Assembly (NCBI GenBank): GCA_035561355.1
Contig: DATMXS010000496.1
Span: forward strand, 1-64,000
DNA: 64,000 nucleotides
Source: DATMXS01 sp035561355
GTDB lineage: Bacteria; Acidobacteriota; Terriglobia; Bryobacterales; Bryobacteraceae
Direction of reading: 5' to 3'
Shown: in pieces, positions 41,875-51,299 of the stretch
How the letters are laid out: each line of letters begins with the position of its first letter
How positions within the stretch are numbered: position 1 is the first letter of the stretch
Notes under the pieces: model-generated
What the model saw: only the letters and a program-made list of their open reading frames with translations
Databases searched by the model: none
Told to the model about the DNA's origin: nothing
Translations under genes and position numbers: made by a program

Positions 41875-41913
41875 AATTTGCAATTACGCACGAAGATGCG
41901 AAAGGTTCGCAGT

Positions 41914-41941
41914 TTCTGAAGTGAGATTAATAACCTATAAT
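41914..41941 (+). promoter_or_regulatory. Promoter of the glycan-type operon
   Basis: A perfect -10 TATAAT (41936-41941) in an AT-rich stretch has a weak -35 TTCTGA (41914-41919) at 16 bases. It is the only good -10 between the divergent ADOP gene and the phosphodiesterase gene, about 110 bases before the latter's start. Confidence 0.5.
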
Positions 41942-41972
41942 GGAGGAAAGCACGCGGTTCCAACTTTAGGGG

Positions 41973-42044
41973 ATGCAGGATCAGCGCCGTATGCGGGCGC
42001 TCCGCTCGAGGTGTTTCGGAGCACTGCTGGCTGCCGGTCCGTGA
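41973..42044 (+). CDS. Possible 23-aa upstream frame ahead of the glycan-type operon
   Basis: A short frame (begins MQDQRRMRALRSRCFGALL, ends GP) has a TGA that overlaps the GAGGAGG ribosome binding site of the next gene, so a terminating ribosome could re-initiate there. It has no good ribosome binding site of its own, and its composition is close to random for this GC content. Weak evidence. Confidence 0.2.
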   Translation: MQDQRRMRALRSRCFGALLAAGP

Positions 42045-42053
42045 GGAGGATCG

Positions 42054-43625
42054 ATGGGTGCAGGGATAGTGACGCGTCCACGCCAATTGCTGATTGGGCT
42101 GGATGCGATGGAATGGGATCTGGTTCGGCGCTGGGCGGACCAGGGCAAGCTTCCCACCTTCCGCCGTTTGATGCAGGAAGGAATGCGCGCCGAGTTGTCA
42201 TCCACGGCCGCACAGTTGCCGGACACGGTCTGGGCAGCGACATATACCGGCTCGAACCCCGCCAGGTTTCAAAAGTACTTCTACGTGCAGTACGACGCCG
42301 CCACGCAGGGCCTGAAAAACGTTTCCGACGACGGCTACAAGGCGGAAGCGTTCTGGGACATGCTCAGTGCCCGCGGCAAGACTGTCGGTGTTGCGGACCC
42401 TGCGAAGTGGCCGCTGTCGCGCTCAATCAACGGTTACCAGATTGCTAACTGGGGCGCACACGCGACCAAGGCCTCGCGCGGGACGAACCCGTCGGAGTTA
42501 TGGAGCGAGGTGATGTCCCGGTTCGGCGAGTTCCCGGTGCGTGACTGCGACGCAGTGGACGATAACCCGAAGTCCCAGGCGAAGCTGCGGCGCGACCTGC
42601 TCGACGGCGTCCGCAAGCACGGCCAGATGTTCCGGTGGCTGATGCGCGAGCGTCCGGCGGAGGTCTTCTACGGAGCGTTTTCGGCGCCCCACTGCGCCGG
42701 GCACCATTTCTGGCGGTTCATGGATCCGGAGCACCCGCGCTATGACCCCGAGGACCGGAACGGTTTCCGCTCGACCATGGAGGAGATCTACGCCGCCATC
42801 GATTCGGAAATCGGCGAACTGATCCACGCGGTCGGCGACGGCGCCAGAGTCATGTGTTTCGCGGCGCACGGAATGGGCCCCGTGTATCACGCTTCCTGGA
42901 ACATCCCGGATATCCTCGACCTCCTCGGTTACGGTCCCGACGGAATCAAGAAGACAGCCACCGCCCAGGAGGAGCACGAAGGCAGCGTGAACTTCTGGCG
43001 GATGCTCAAGATGATCGTTCCGGGGAAGGTTCAATACGCGATCAAGAACTCCCTGCCGAAAGCCGCACAAGACAAGTTGCTGTTCCTATGGTATGCGGGC
43101 GGGCAGAACTGGAAGGGTGCGCGCGCATTCGCAGTGCCCAACAACGACGCCGTGGGTTCGATTCGCATCGCGGTGAAGGGTCGGGACAAATACGGCGTGG
43201 TGGAACCGGGCGAGGAGTACAGGCGGATCGTGAATGACATCCGCGATGCGTTCCAGGAATTGACCGATCCCGTGACCGGACGCAGCGTAGTTAGCATGGT
43301 GACGCTGACCCACGAGGCGTTCCAGGGTCCGCACATCGACAACCTGCCCGACATCACGGTTCAGTGGGACCAGACTTTCGCGTGGCAGCACCTGCAATCC
43401 CCGCGCATCGGCGTACTGAAGATCCGGCGGCAGGACGGGCGTACGGGCAGCCATACCAGCCGCGGTTTCGTCGTAGCAGCCGGCCAGGGTATTCCGGTGG
43501 GTGCTACAGAAACAGGACGCTCGATTTACGACATCGCGCCGACCATTCTCGAGTGCGCCGGCGTTCCCATCCCCGAGTCGATGGACGGCAAGCCGCTGCC
43601 TGCCAAGCAGGCGATGACGGCCTGA
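42054..43625 (+). CDS. Type I phosphodiesterase / alkaline-phosphatase-superfamily enzyme
   Basis: A 523-aa protein of the nucleotide pyrophosphatase/phosphodiesterase superfamily. The first metal Asp is in LLIGLDAMEWDLVRRWADQGKLPTFRRLM, the catalytic Thr region in LPDTVWAATYTGSNPARF, and later metal-site segments are VMCFAAHGMGP (the usual S-D-H-G-M appears as A-A-H-G-M) and GSHTSRGFVVAAGQGI. The final part (SIYDIAPTILECAGVPIPESMDGKPL) is the sulfatase/phosphodiesterase tail. There is no signal peptide. The ribosome binding site GAGGAGG is 4 bases from the ATG. Opening a polymer-type operon, it may act on a phospho-linked glycan or lipid carrier. The loss of the Asp in the second metal motif could weaken activity. 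Confidence 0.82.
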   Translation: MGAGIVTRPRQLLIGLDAMEWDLVRRWADQGKLPTFRRLMQEGMRAELSSTAAQLPDTVWAATYTGSNPARFQKYFYVQYDAATQGLKNVSDDGYKAEAFWDMLSARGKTVGVADPAKWPLSRSINGYQIANWGAHATKASRGTNPSELWSEVMSRFGEFPVRDCDAVDDNPKSQAKLRRDLLDGVRKHGQMFRWLMRERPAEVFYGAFSAPHCAGHHFWRFMDPEHPRYDPEDRNGFRSTMEEIYAAIDSEIGELIHAVGDGARVMCFAAHGMGPVYHASWNIPDILDLLGYGPDGIKKTATAQEEHEGSVNFWRMLKMIVPGKVQYAIKNSLPKAAQDKLLFLWYAGGQNWKGARAFAVPNNDAVGSIRIAVKGRDKYGVVEPGEEYRRIVNDIRDAFQELTDPVTGRSVVSMVTLTHEAFQGPHIDNLPDITVQWDQTFAWQHLQSPRIGVLKIRRQDGRTGSHTSRGFVVAAGQGIPVGATETGRSIYDIAPTILECAGVPIPESMDGKPLPAKQAMTA

Positions 43626-43632
43626 GGAGCCC

Positions 43633-44976
43633 ATGTATTCCGCATCCCCGAAAGAAGCCGGGGAGCGTGTGCTGGCGGAGTGGTGGCCCGTCATAAAGGG
43701 GCACGCCCGCCAGATGGCGTGGGTGCTGGGCGGCAAGGGCGCGTTGCTCGCCGCCAACACGCTGATCATGCTCCTGCTCGCGCGGCGCCTGCCGCTCGAT
43801 ACCTATGGTCTGTTCGCCACGTTTGTGGGCCTGCAAGTGCTGGTAAGCCGTGCGCTGCTTGCGGGCCTGGACAACACCGTCGTCCGTCTTGCCAACCTCG
43901 ACGAGTTGCGCCCTTACGCGAATGACGTGATGGGAACGGGTCTGCGGATCCTGCGCAACACATCATTGGGCCTGGTGGCGGTAGCGATGGTGTTATGGCC
44001 CTTGCAGGAGGTCCTTGGAACGCACTGGCCTGCATGGGCGGTAGCTGCGGCAGTGGTCGGTTCGGTGGGTTTGGCGCTGGTGGATTACAGCTACTTCTGC
44101 CGGCTTGCCGAACTTGGATACCGTGGCGGCGCGAGGTTGCAGGCCGGTCCGGCGCTGGTGCGCTGCGCGGCAACCGCGGCCGTTGTTTACAGCACGAACT
44201 GGCCGCCGCTGGTATTCCTGGTTTACGGAGGAGTAAGCCTCGGACTTGGGCTGTTGCAGGTCGCGCCGCTACGGACCGCGCGCCGTCCGGCAACTCATGG
44301 CTTGGCGCGGCGCATCCTTCGTTACTCTGTCTGGCCGGCGACCGCGAACGTTACCGCGGCCTTCAGCCTGCACCAGGGGACGTTTCTGCTCGCGTTTATG
44401 GGACTCACCGCGGAGGCGGGTATCTTCGGACTGGCGCTCACGTTGAGCCTCGGCTTCTTCACGCTGAAGAACGCGTTCTACGAATACCTGCTGCCGCGGA
44501 TGGTGCATGTGCCGAGTACAGCGGCGCTGCCGCGATTCCTTACCCGCTCGCTGCTCGCGGCTGCGGCGGTGGCGACGGCGTGCATTCCCGTCGCGGCCCT
44601 CGTAGGATGGGCCCTGCCGCACGTTCTCCAGCCGGAGATGGTGCAATCCGTCGGCCCGTTCTACATTCTTTCGGCATCGATGCTCCTGTTGATCATTCAA
44701 TCGCCTCTCGAAGCCGCGAGCCTCTATCTGATGCGGCCGCAGTTCGTTACGTGTGGATGGATCGTGCGGGTCACGGCCATCGGAGCATTCGGCTTTGCGC
44801 TCGCCCCGCGATGGGGAGCCTCCGGCGCTGCCGCGGCACAACTGGCCGGCGGCCTGGTCGCCTTTGTTTTCATGACTGTGGTCGTGTTTGTGACGTTGCG
44901 GCGCGCGGCCCAGAGCGGTGTGTCCCCAGTGGTGAACGCGTCTGCGGTTCAGGCGCCTTTGGCAAACCTCAACTAA
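43633..44976 (+). CDS. Polysaccharide flippase (Wzx/MATE-like membrane protein)
   Basis: A 447-aa inner-membrane protein with about 12-14 hydrophobic segments, e.g. GGKGALLAANTLIMLLLARRL, VAVAMVLWPLQ, ATANVTAAFSLHQGTFLLAFMG, AAAVATACIPVAALVGWALP and FMTVVVFVTLRRA. The pattern LPLDTYGLFATFVGLQVLVSRALLAGLDNTVVRL at the start matches RfbX/polysaccharide biosynthesis flippases, which move lipid-linked sugar units across the membrane. AGGAG stands 3-4 bases before the ATG, 7 bases after the preceding stop. It is one of two membrane proteins of this operon and probably exports its product. Confidence 0.85.
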   Translation: MYSASPKEAGERVLAEWWPVIKGHARQMAWVLGGKGALLAANTLIMLLLARRLPLDTYGLFATFVGLQVLVSRALLAGLDNTVVRLANLDELRPYANDVMGTGLRILRNTSLGLVAVAMVLWPLQEVLGTHWPAWAVAAAVVGSVGLALVDYSYFCRLAELGYRGGARLQAGPALVRCAATAAVVYSTNWPPLVFLVYGGVSLGLGLLQVAPLRTARRPATHGLARRILRYSVWPATANVTAAFSLHQGTFLLAFMGLTAEAGIFGLALTLSLGFFTLKNAFYEYLLPRMVHVPSTAALPRFLTRSLLAAAAVATACIPVAALVGWALPHVLQPEMVQSVGPFYILSASMLLLIIQSPLEAASLYLMRPQFVTCGWIVRVTAIGAFGFALAPRWGASGAAAAQLAGGLVAFVFMTVVVFVTLRRAAQSGVSPVVNASAVQAPLANLN

Positions 44977-44977
44977 C

Positions 44978-46810
44978 ATGTGTGGAATAGCGGGAACAGT
45001 ACGACTGGGCGACTCTTCGCTGATTGAGCGAATGGTCGAGAACATGAGCTATCGAGGGCCGGACGATTGCGGCCTGTACTCGGACGGCGACGTTCGTCTG
45101 GGTCACCGGCGGCTCAGCATTCTCGACCTTTCGAGCGCCGGCCATCAGCCGATGGAGACCACCGACGGCGGAGTTGCCGTTGCCTTCAATGGTGAGATTT
45201 ACAACTTCCGCGAGTTGCGGACTGAGTTGGAACACGCCGGGCGAGTCTTTCAGACCGGTACGGATACCGAGGTTATCCTACATGCGTACGAGCAGTGGGG
45301 GATGGATTTTGTCGGAAAGCTCGAAGGGATGTTTGCCTTCGGCTTATGGGACCGGCGCGCGCGTAGACTGATCGTCGCGCGGGACCGGACGGGCATAAAG
45401 CCGGTTTTCTACCACATCCGCCGCGACGGGCTGGCGTTCGCTTCCGAGTTGAAACCGCTGCTGCACATACCCGGCTTTGAGCGGCGTGTAAACCGGCGCG
45501 CGCTGCGCTCGACGATGCGCTACGCCTGCAACATCGAGGATGAATCGATGATGGCGGGCATCTTCAAACTCCGCCCGGGCTATCTGCTGGTCTGGAGCGA
45601 CGGCAAGACGCGCACGCAACCGTACTGGGCGCATCCCGAACCGCGGCCGGAGGCCTGGGATGAAGACCGGCTGGTGCATGAAGTGCGCGGGCGGCTCGCA
45701 AACGTGGTTCGTTCGCACATGGTCAGCGACGCGCCGCTGGGCGCCGCATTGAGCGGGGGCCTCGATTCGAGTGCGCTGGTGGCGCTGATGGCGAAGGCAG
45801 GGAACGGAATGGTGGAGACCTTCACCGTCGGGCATGGGCAGGACGACCCGGACCTCATCAAAGCGCGCGTAGTGGCGGAACACTGCAAGACGAACCATCA
45901 CGAAATTCTCGTCGGTTCTGATAACGTACCGGACCTTCTGCCTCGCGTCGTCTGGCATCTGGAAGAGCCCATGGGGCAGATGGAGATCATCCAGATGTAC
46001 GCGAACTATCGCGAGGCGTCTCGTTTCGTGAAAGTGCTGATGGTGGGCGAAGGCGCCGACGAGTGCTTCGCGGGGTATCCGCGTTACAAGCTCCTCCACA
46101 ATCCACTGGCGCCGTATGCGGTGCGGCAGGACCTCTACAGGCGCGTCTACATGTACGCGGACGAGCGGCCGCAGACCGTGCTCGGGCGGACCATCTCGTC
46201 AGCCCTTTGGGCAACGCCTGCGCGCTCGCCGATGCCGGATCCCGTGCCGCGGGCGCCTCTCCCGTGGCTGGGAGAGGATCCCGCACTGGCGGTCAATCAC
46301 GCCCTGAACTATGACCAGAGGACGTATCTGCACCACCTTTCGCTGAAGCGCGCGGATGCGCTCGGGATGGCACATTCTCTGGAATTGCGGGTACCGTTCG
46401 TGGATCGCCAGATCGTCGAGCTTGCGAATCGGATCCCAGCCGGTTTTCTGCTGCGCAACGGGATGGAGAAGTACATTCTGAGGCGTGCAGTCGCGTCGAT
46501 GCTGCCGAAGGAGATCGTTTGGCGGCGCAAGCGCGGCTTCCAAATGCGGCTGGGACTCGGGCTAGCGGATACGCTCGAGTATCTGGCGTCCCGCCTGCTC
46601 AAACCCGAAGACGTGCGGCGGCGCGGATTCTTCGATCCGCTCGCGCTTCATGACTTGAGGCGCGGACGGCCGTACCGGGCGACGGCCATGGCGCAACGAG
46701 TGTGGTCGTTCCGGCTGTGGGCTGCGCTTCAGGCGGAAGTCTGGGCGCGGCTGTTCCTGGATCGGGGCCCATCGCTTGCGCCGCCCGCCACTCTCAACGA
46801 GATTCTGTGA
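44978..46810 (+). CDS. asnB: Asparagine synthase-like glutamine-hydrolysing amidotransferase
   Basis: A 610-aa enzyme. The class II glutaminase domain has the N-terminal nucleophile Cys after Met (MCGIAGTVRLG) and RGPDDCGLY, FNGEIYNFRELR and GTDTEVILHAYEQWG. The synthetase domain has the pyrophosphate loop ALSGGLDSSALVALM and VGEGADECFAGYPRY. It transfers ammonia from glutamine to an activated carboxylate. In glycan and natural-product clusters such AsnB copies often amidate a sugar acid or peptide rather than making free asparagine, which the context favours here. It starts one base after the flippase stop, and its TGA overlaps the next ATG. Confidence 0.93.
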   Translation: MCGIAGTVRLGDSSLIERMVENMSYRGPDDCGLYSDGDVRLGHRRLSILDLSSAGHQPMETTDGGVAVAFNGEIYNFRELRTELEHAGRVFQTGTDTEVILHAYEQWGMDFVGKLEGMFAFGLWDRRARRLIVARDRTGIKPVFYHIRRDGLAFASELKPLLHIPGFERRVNRRALRSTMRYACNIEDESMMAGIFKLRPGYLLVWSDGKTRTQPYWAHPEPRPEAWDEDRLVHEVRGRLANVVRSHMVSDAPLGAALSGGLDSSALVALMAKAGNGMVETFTVGHGQDDPDLIKARVVAEHCKTNHHEILVGSDNVPDLLPRVVWHLEEPMGQMEIIQMYANYREASRFVKVLMVGEGADECFAGYPRYKLLHNPLAPYAVRQDLYRRVYMYADERPQTVLGRTISSALWATPARSPMPDPVPRAPLPWLGEDPALAVNHALNYDQRTYLHHLSLKRADALGMAHSLELRVPFVDRQIVELANRIPAGFLLRNGMEKYILRRAVASMLPKEIVWRRKRGFQMRLGLGLADTLEYLASRLLKPEDVRRRGFFDPLALHDLRRGRPYRATAMAQRVWSFRLWAALQAEVWARLFLDRGPSLAPPATLNEIL

Positions 46811-48627
46811 TGCGGTTTGTTGAAGAACAGGTCGGGGCCATCGCGCCGCTTGGAGTGTTCGGCGCCGAGATTGCGGCGATGCTGGCCGTGGCGCTGTACG
46901 CAGTTCTCGCCGGGCGCACGGCTGCGGGCGAGGCGCGGCGGGCGGAGTCCTTTTGGGTACGGCTCGCACGCCGGAAAGGCCTTGCGGTATTGGCGGTGAC
47001 GCTGACGGTGTTCACTGCGCGATTGGCACTGCTACCCGTGATGCCCCTGCCGGAGCCGGTGGTGATGGATGAGTTCAGTTACCTGCTGGCGGCGGACACG
47101 TTCGCGTCCGGCCGGATTGCGAATCCACCACACCCGTTCTGGAAGCACTTTGAAACGTTCTACGTGCTCCAGCAGCCCGCGTACGCCTCAATCTATCCAC
47201 CCGGTTCAGGACTCTTCATGGCAGCGGGGCAGGCACTCACGGGCCACCCATGGACAGGTGTGCTGGGGGCGACTGCGGTCATGTGCGGAGCTGTAACCTG
47301 GATGCTCCAAGGCTGGATGCCGCCGCAGTGGGCGCTGCTGGGCGGGGCGCTGGCGGCGGTTCGGATTGGAATCTTCAGCTATTGGATGAACAGCTATTGG
47401 GGCGGGTCGGTTCCGGCCATTGCGGGAGCGCTTGTGCTCGGAGCGGCGCCGAGACTGGTGAGGACCCTGCGCGCCGGTTACGCGATCGTTTTGGGACTCG
47501 GGCTGGTGCTGCTCGCGAACACGCGTCCATACGAAGGGCTATTCGTCGCGGCGCCTGTGCTGGTGTTCCTGGCCGCCCGGGCGTTCGCGATGCGGAGGAC
47601 GCCCTTGTTCCGGGCCCGGGGCTTCGGCGCTGCCGTGTCGCTCGGTCTCTGCCTGATCGCCGGAGCAGCGGCGACGGGTTACTACGTATGGCGCATCACC
47701 GGCAGCCCGGTAGTGCTGCCCTACGCGGCATACGACCACCAGTACCGGCCCACATCTAACTTCCTCACGACACCTGCAAAACCTATCCCTCACTACAACC
47801 ACAAGATCTTTCAAGATCACTACGTGCTCGATCAACTCCCGTTTCACCACTACCTCCGCAAGCCCGCAAACTTCGTCCGCAGGAACATAGCACGCGCGAG
47901 GAATGTATGGCTCTTCTATTACGGCCCGGTGCTGACGATCCCGCTTCTGATGTTGCCGTTCGTGCTTCGCGACAGGCGGGTGCGGCTGCTAGGGATTGCG
48001 GTTGGGTTCGTTTTTGCCGGAAGTTTGATCGTCTTCGCGCCTTTCCCGCACTATTTTGCTCCTGTGACGGGCGCGTTGGTCGGCATCGCCATCCAGGGAC
48101 TGCGACATATGCGCGCCGGTGTGCGCCTGAACCGCGGGTTCGGTTTTGCCGCAGTCCGTGCGATTCCGGTGGCGCTCGCGACCGTCGCGGTGTTCGGCGG
48201 GACGGCCCAGGCGCTTGGGATTCCCCTGCGCAGTGAGCAGAATCTGCGTCCCGACCGGCGAATGTCGTGGACTGGGACGCCTCCGGGCGGAATCGACCGC
48301 GCACGAATCGTTCGTGAATTGATCAGGGCAGGCGGGCAGCACCTTGTTTTTGTTCGCTACGCCCCCGGCCACGACCCGATGTTCGATTGGGTGTACAACT
48401 CCGCAACCCCGGACCGGGCGCCCGTGGTGTTCGCGCGAGAGGTGACGCCCGAGGCCGATAGGGCGCTGATGGCCTATTTTTCGGGCCGCCGAGTGTGGAT
48501 AGCCGAACCCGATGCCGAGCCGGTGCGCCTTGCGGCGATCGCGGGTCCCCCGACCGGGCAGCATTCGGACATCGCCCCGGCCCGGCACGCCTCGGCTGGC
48601 ATAGGCAACCTGATGGAGGACAAATGA
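46810..48627 (+). CDS. GT-C-like integral membrane glycosyltransferase candidate
   Basis: A 605-aa protein with about ten membrane segments. After the first helices there is a loop with the acidic motif VVMDEFSYLLAADTFASGRIANPPHPFW and YASIYPPGSGLFMAAGQ, the layout of PMT/ArnT-type lipid-sugar glycosyltransferases (an Asp-Glu in the first outer loop, then a Y-P-P-G element). The last ~130 residues are soluble. The start at 46810 is fixed by the TGATG overlap with asnB; the frame is open further upstream inside asnB but that is shadow. The family is assigned by pattern only. It would use a polyprenyl-phosphate sugar on the periplasmic side. Confidence 0.78.
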   Translation: MRFVEEQVGAIAPLGVFGAEIAAMLAVALYAVLAGRTAAGEARRAESFWVRLARRKGLAVLAVTLTVFTARLALLPVMPLPEPVVMDEFSYLLAADTFASGRIANPPHPFWKHFETFYVLQQPAYASIYPPGSGLFMAAGQALTGHPWTGVLGATAVMCGAVTWMLQGWMPPQWALLGGALAAVRIGIFSYWMNSYWGGSVPAIAGALVLGAAPRLVRTLRAGYAIVLGLGLVLLANTRPYEGLFVAAPVLVFLAARAFAMRRTPLFRARGFGAAVSLGLCLIAGAAATGYYVWRITGSPVVLPYAAYDHQYRPTSNFLTTPAKPIPHYNHKIFQDHYVLDQLPFHHYLRKPANFVRRNIARARNVWLFYYGPVLTIPLLMLPFVLRDRRVRLLGIAVGFVFAGSLIVFAPFPHYFAPVTGALVGIAIQGLRHMRAGVRLNRGFGFAAVRAIPVALATVAVFGGTAQALGIPLRSEQNLRPDRRMSWTGTPPGGIDRARIVRELIRAGGQHLVFVRYAPGHDPMFDWVYNSATPDRAPVVFAREVTPEADRALMAYFSGRRVWIAEPDAEPVRLAAIAGPPTGQHSDIAPARHASAGIGNLMEDK

Positions 48628-50096
48628 CGGATGCCGCTGAAATTCGTAAGGTGCCCGCACCTGCGGGCGCACTCCGCCATTCTTTCCTTCGGGCCGCGCT
48701 GACGGCGGGCCGCGCGGTGATCGGCCGCCGGTTTTCGGAACTGGCTAGGGGAATGGAGGAAGCGCAGTGGCTGCCCGCGGCCGACCTTGAAGTACGCTCT
48801 GCCGAACGTCTGCGGTCGCTTCTCGAGCACACGGCGGCGACGGTGCCGTTCTATCGGGAACGCGGCATAGGTCTTTCGGGATCACCGATGGAGACGCTGC
48901 GGCGCTTCCCGATCATGAGCAAGACGGAATACCGCGAGCGCGGTATTGAAGCCTTCTGCTCCGACCGAATCCCCGCGTTTCGCCGAATCGATCGAACGAC
49001 CTCAGGCTCAACGGGCGAGCCGTTCGGCTTCGCTCTCGATCGCTCCGCGCTGCCGGTGATCTTCGCGAGCCATCTGTTCTACGATTCCTGGTTCGGCCTG
49101 CACCCCTTCGATCGTTACGTGCGCATCATGTCGCCCCCAGCCGCGGTGCCCACACTGCCCTCCAGCACGCCGCTGCTTTTCCGCATGCGCCAGGCGGCTA
49201 CACGCCGGCTGCAGCTTCTATACGAAAGCTGGACCCAGGAAAAGATCATGGTGTGGGAGGTGAGTGCCGACACGGCGGAATCGGTTTATCGCCGGATGGA
49301 ACGGTTCAAGCCCGACTACGTCCTGGGCTACACCTCGAGCCTCGCCGTGATTGCGGACGAACTGATGAAACGCGGGTTGCGGCTTTCGCGACCGATCAGG
49401 GCAGTGGTGACCATCGCCGAGACGCTGACCGCCGCGCGTCGCAAACTGATCGAAGCCTACTTCGCGCCCGAACACATCGTGAACCGTTACGGCATGCGCG
49501 AGTTCGGATCGTGGAGCGCGCAGAATTGCACCCATTCGCCGGACCAGTTCCACATCAACACGGAGCTGGTGGTGGCCGAAGTGCTGCGAGAAGACGGGTC
49601 GCCGGCAGCTCCGGGCGAGATTGGCCGGGTTGTGCTAACCGATCTGTGGAATTACGCGCGCCCGTTCGTACGGTATTTCACCGGCGATCTGGCGGCGGCG
49701 GGTCCTAGGGAACCCTGTGCGTGCGGGCGCGGGTTCCCCATGCTCGGTCAGATCGAGGGCCGTTCGCACGAGTGCCTGTACACGCCTTCGGGCAAAGTGA
49801 TCAGCCCGGCGGTGCTGGGCCATTACCTTTTCGTCTATAACAACCACCTGGACTCGGTGCGGCATTACCAACTCGTGCAAGACGGTGACGACAGCGTTCG
49901 GCTGCTGGTCATACCCTCAAACCGGTGGACCGACGGGACCGCCGCGGTACTGGCCGAAGCAATTGACAAGCTGGTCGGCGGCGAGATGCGCGTAACCGTG
50001 GAGCCCGTCCCGGAGATCCCGGCCGAGCGTTCGGGCAAGCGCCCGATTATCAAATCGCAGGGACCGCGCCCAAGAAGTGCGCGTCCCAAGCACTAA
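48624..50096 (+). CDS. CapK / phenylacetate-CoA ligase-like adenylate-forming protein
   Basis: A 490-aa member of the PaaK/CapK group. The AMP-binding loop is TSGSTGEP at residues 126-133 (DRTTSGSTGEPFGFALD). Further landmarks are YVLGYTSSLAVIADELMKRGL, NRYGMREFGSWSAQNC, VVLTDLWNYARPFVRYFTGDLA with the cysteine pair ACGRGFPMLG, and a C-terminal EIPAERSGKRPIIKSQ lysine loop. CapK-like proteins in polysaccharide loci are thought to activate acids for transfer to sugars. The start ATG overlaps the upstream TGA (ATGA). With AsnB it suggests acyl or amide decoration of the product. Confidence 0.87.
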   Translation: MTDAAEIRKVPAPAGALRHSFLRAALTAGRAVIGRRFSELARGMEEAQWLPAADLEVRSAERLRSLLEHTAATVPFYRERGIGLSGSPMETLRRFPIMSKTEYRERGIEAFCSDRIPAFRRIDRTTSGSTGEPFGFALDRSALPVIFASHLFYDSWFGLHPFDRYVRIMSPPAAVPTLPSSTPLLFRMRQAATRRLQLLYESWTQEKIMVWEVSADTAESVYRRMERFKPDYVLGYTSSLAVIADELMKRGLRLSRPIRAVVTIAETLTAARRKLIEAYFAPEHIVNRYGMREFGSWSAQNCTHSPDQFHINTELVVAEVLREDGSPAAPGEIGRVVLTDLWNYARPFVRYFTGDLAAAGPREPCACGRGFPMLGQIEGRSHECLYTPSGKVISPAVLGHYLFVYNNHLDSVRHYQLVQDGDDSVRLLVIPSNRWTDGTAAVLAEAIDKLVGGEMRVTVEPVPEIPAERSGKRPIIKSQGPRPRSARPKH

Positions 50097-50111
50097 CACT
50101 CTGGAGGGGAA

Positions 50112-51260
50112 GTGGGAGTGATGGAAACGCGTCGCACCCGGCCTGTAGTTGTCGTCGCAGCGTTTGCGCTGATTGCGGTCACGGCCGTTATCGCCGCGAT
50201 CGCAGCCGATTTCGCCTACACGATGTTCGTGGCAGGCGCCTGGACACCTGACTACTGGCTGGACCGCGCCCACATCCCACGCAGCACCTCGGCGCCCGAT
50301 CCCGAACTCGGATTTGTCCGCAAGCCGAACCTCTCCTGGAAGGGCGAGATGAACGGGAAGAGGATCGCTTACCGCAACGACGAGAACGGGTTCCGCAACC
50401 CGCCCGGTGTGACGCAAGCGGACATTGCGTTCATCGGCGATTCGTTCACCGAAGCCGCGCATATGCTGGAGGAACTCACGTTCGTACAGCGTGTGGCGAG
50501 CGGGGCGGGCCTGCGCACCGTAAACCTTGGACGGGGCGCCTACGGGCCGCAGCAGGAACTGATCGTGCTGAAGCGATACGCGCTGCGGTACCACCCGAAA
50601 GTGATTGTATGGCAGTTCTTCACTGGCAATGACGTGAATGACGCGGAGGAGTTCGCACACTGGGTGCTGCTTGGCCGCAAGAGCGACACGCCGCTGTTGA
50701 CCCGCTACCTGAACAACTCCTTCCTGCGGAGAACGCTCAAGGATGTGCTCCACCTTCCAACGCGCGGGACCGTCCCGGCCACGCTACGGTACACCGATGG
50801 TTCCAGCGAGGAAGTCCGGGTGCTTTATGAGCGCGAACCGCCCGTGCTTCAATCGGCGGCACACGAGATCGAGCATGCTCTGGCGGAGGGCGCACGGATC
50901 TGCAACGAACGCGGCATCAAGCTGATCGTGTTCACCGTGCCCACGATGCTGCACATCTTGCAGCCGTACATTCATTTCCGTGAGGACGAAGCGCGCAAAG
51001 TATTCGTCGGTGGACGCGACGCGGCGCGGCGTTCCGAGTTCACCGAATGGCTGAACCATACATGCAACGCCATCCACGGCTGTAAATTCATAGATGTATG
51101 GTCGCGATTGCACGCGGCGGCACAGCAGGACAACCGCGCGCTGTACATTCCGAACGACGAGCACCTTGATGAGCGCGGCCATGAAGTCGTGGCGAAAGCG
51201 ATCCTCGAAGTAATCGGATCGCAACACCGGCTCGCAGCCTCGAGCGCCACGCTTCCGTAG
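50112..51260 (+). CDS. Membrane-anchored SGNH/GDSL hydrolase
   Basis: A 382-aa protein with one N-terminal membrane segment (about residues 10-33) and an outer SGNH domain. Block I is FIGDSFTEAAHM (Ser111), a Gly in NLGRGAYGPQQE, block III FFTGNDVND (Asn) and block V NDEHLDERGHEVVA with the Asp-x-x-His pair. It is probably an O-acetyl esterase or acetyltransferase acting on a surface polymer; related proteins (AlgX/AlgJ-like) occur in exopolysaccharide loci. It starts at GTG 50112 with GGAGG upstream; ATG 50121 is the alternative. It is the last gene of the operon, 15 bases after the CapK-like gene. Confidence 0.85.
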   Translation: MGVMETRRTRPVVVVAAFALIAVTAVIAAIAADFAYTMFVAGAWTPDYWLDRAHIPRSTSAPDPELGFVRKPNLSWKGEMNGKRIAYRNDENGFRNPPGVTQADIAFIGDSFTEAAHMLEELTFVQRVASGAGLRTVNLGRGAYGPQQELIVLKRYALRYHPKVIVWQFFTGNDVNDAEEFAHWVLLGRKSDTPLLTRYLNNSFLRRTLKDVLHLPTRGTVPATLRYTDGSSEEVRVLYEREPPVLQSAAHEIEHALAEGARICNERGIKLIVFTVPTMLHILQPYIHFREDEARKVFVGGRDAARRSEFTEWLNHTCNAIHGCKFIDVWSRLHAAAQQDNRALYIPNDEHLDERGHEVVAKAILEVIGSQHRLAASSATLP

Positions 51261-51299
51261 CGTGCGAGAGAGAGGCCTTGCCGAGGAGAACTGCTCCGC

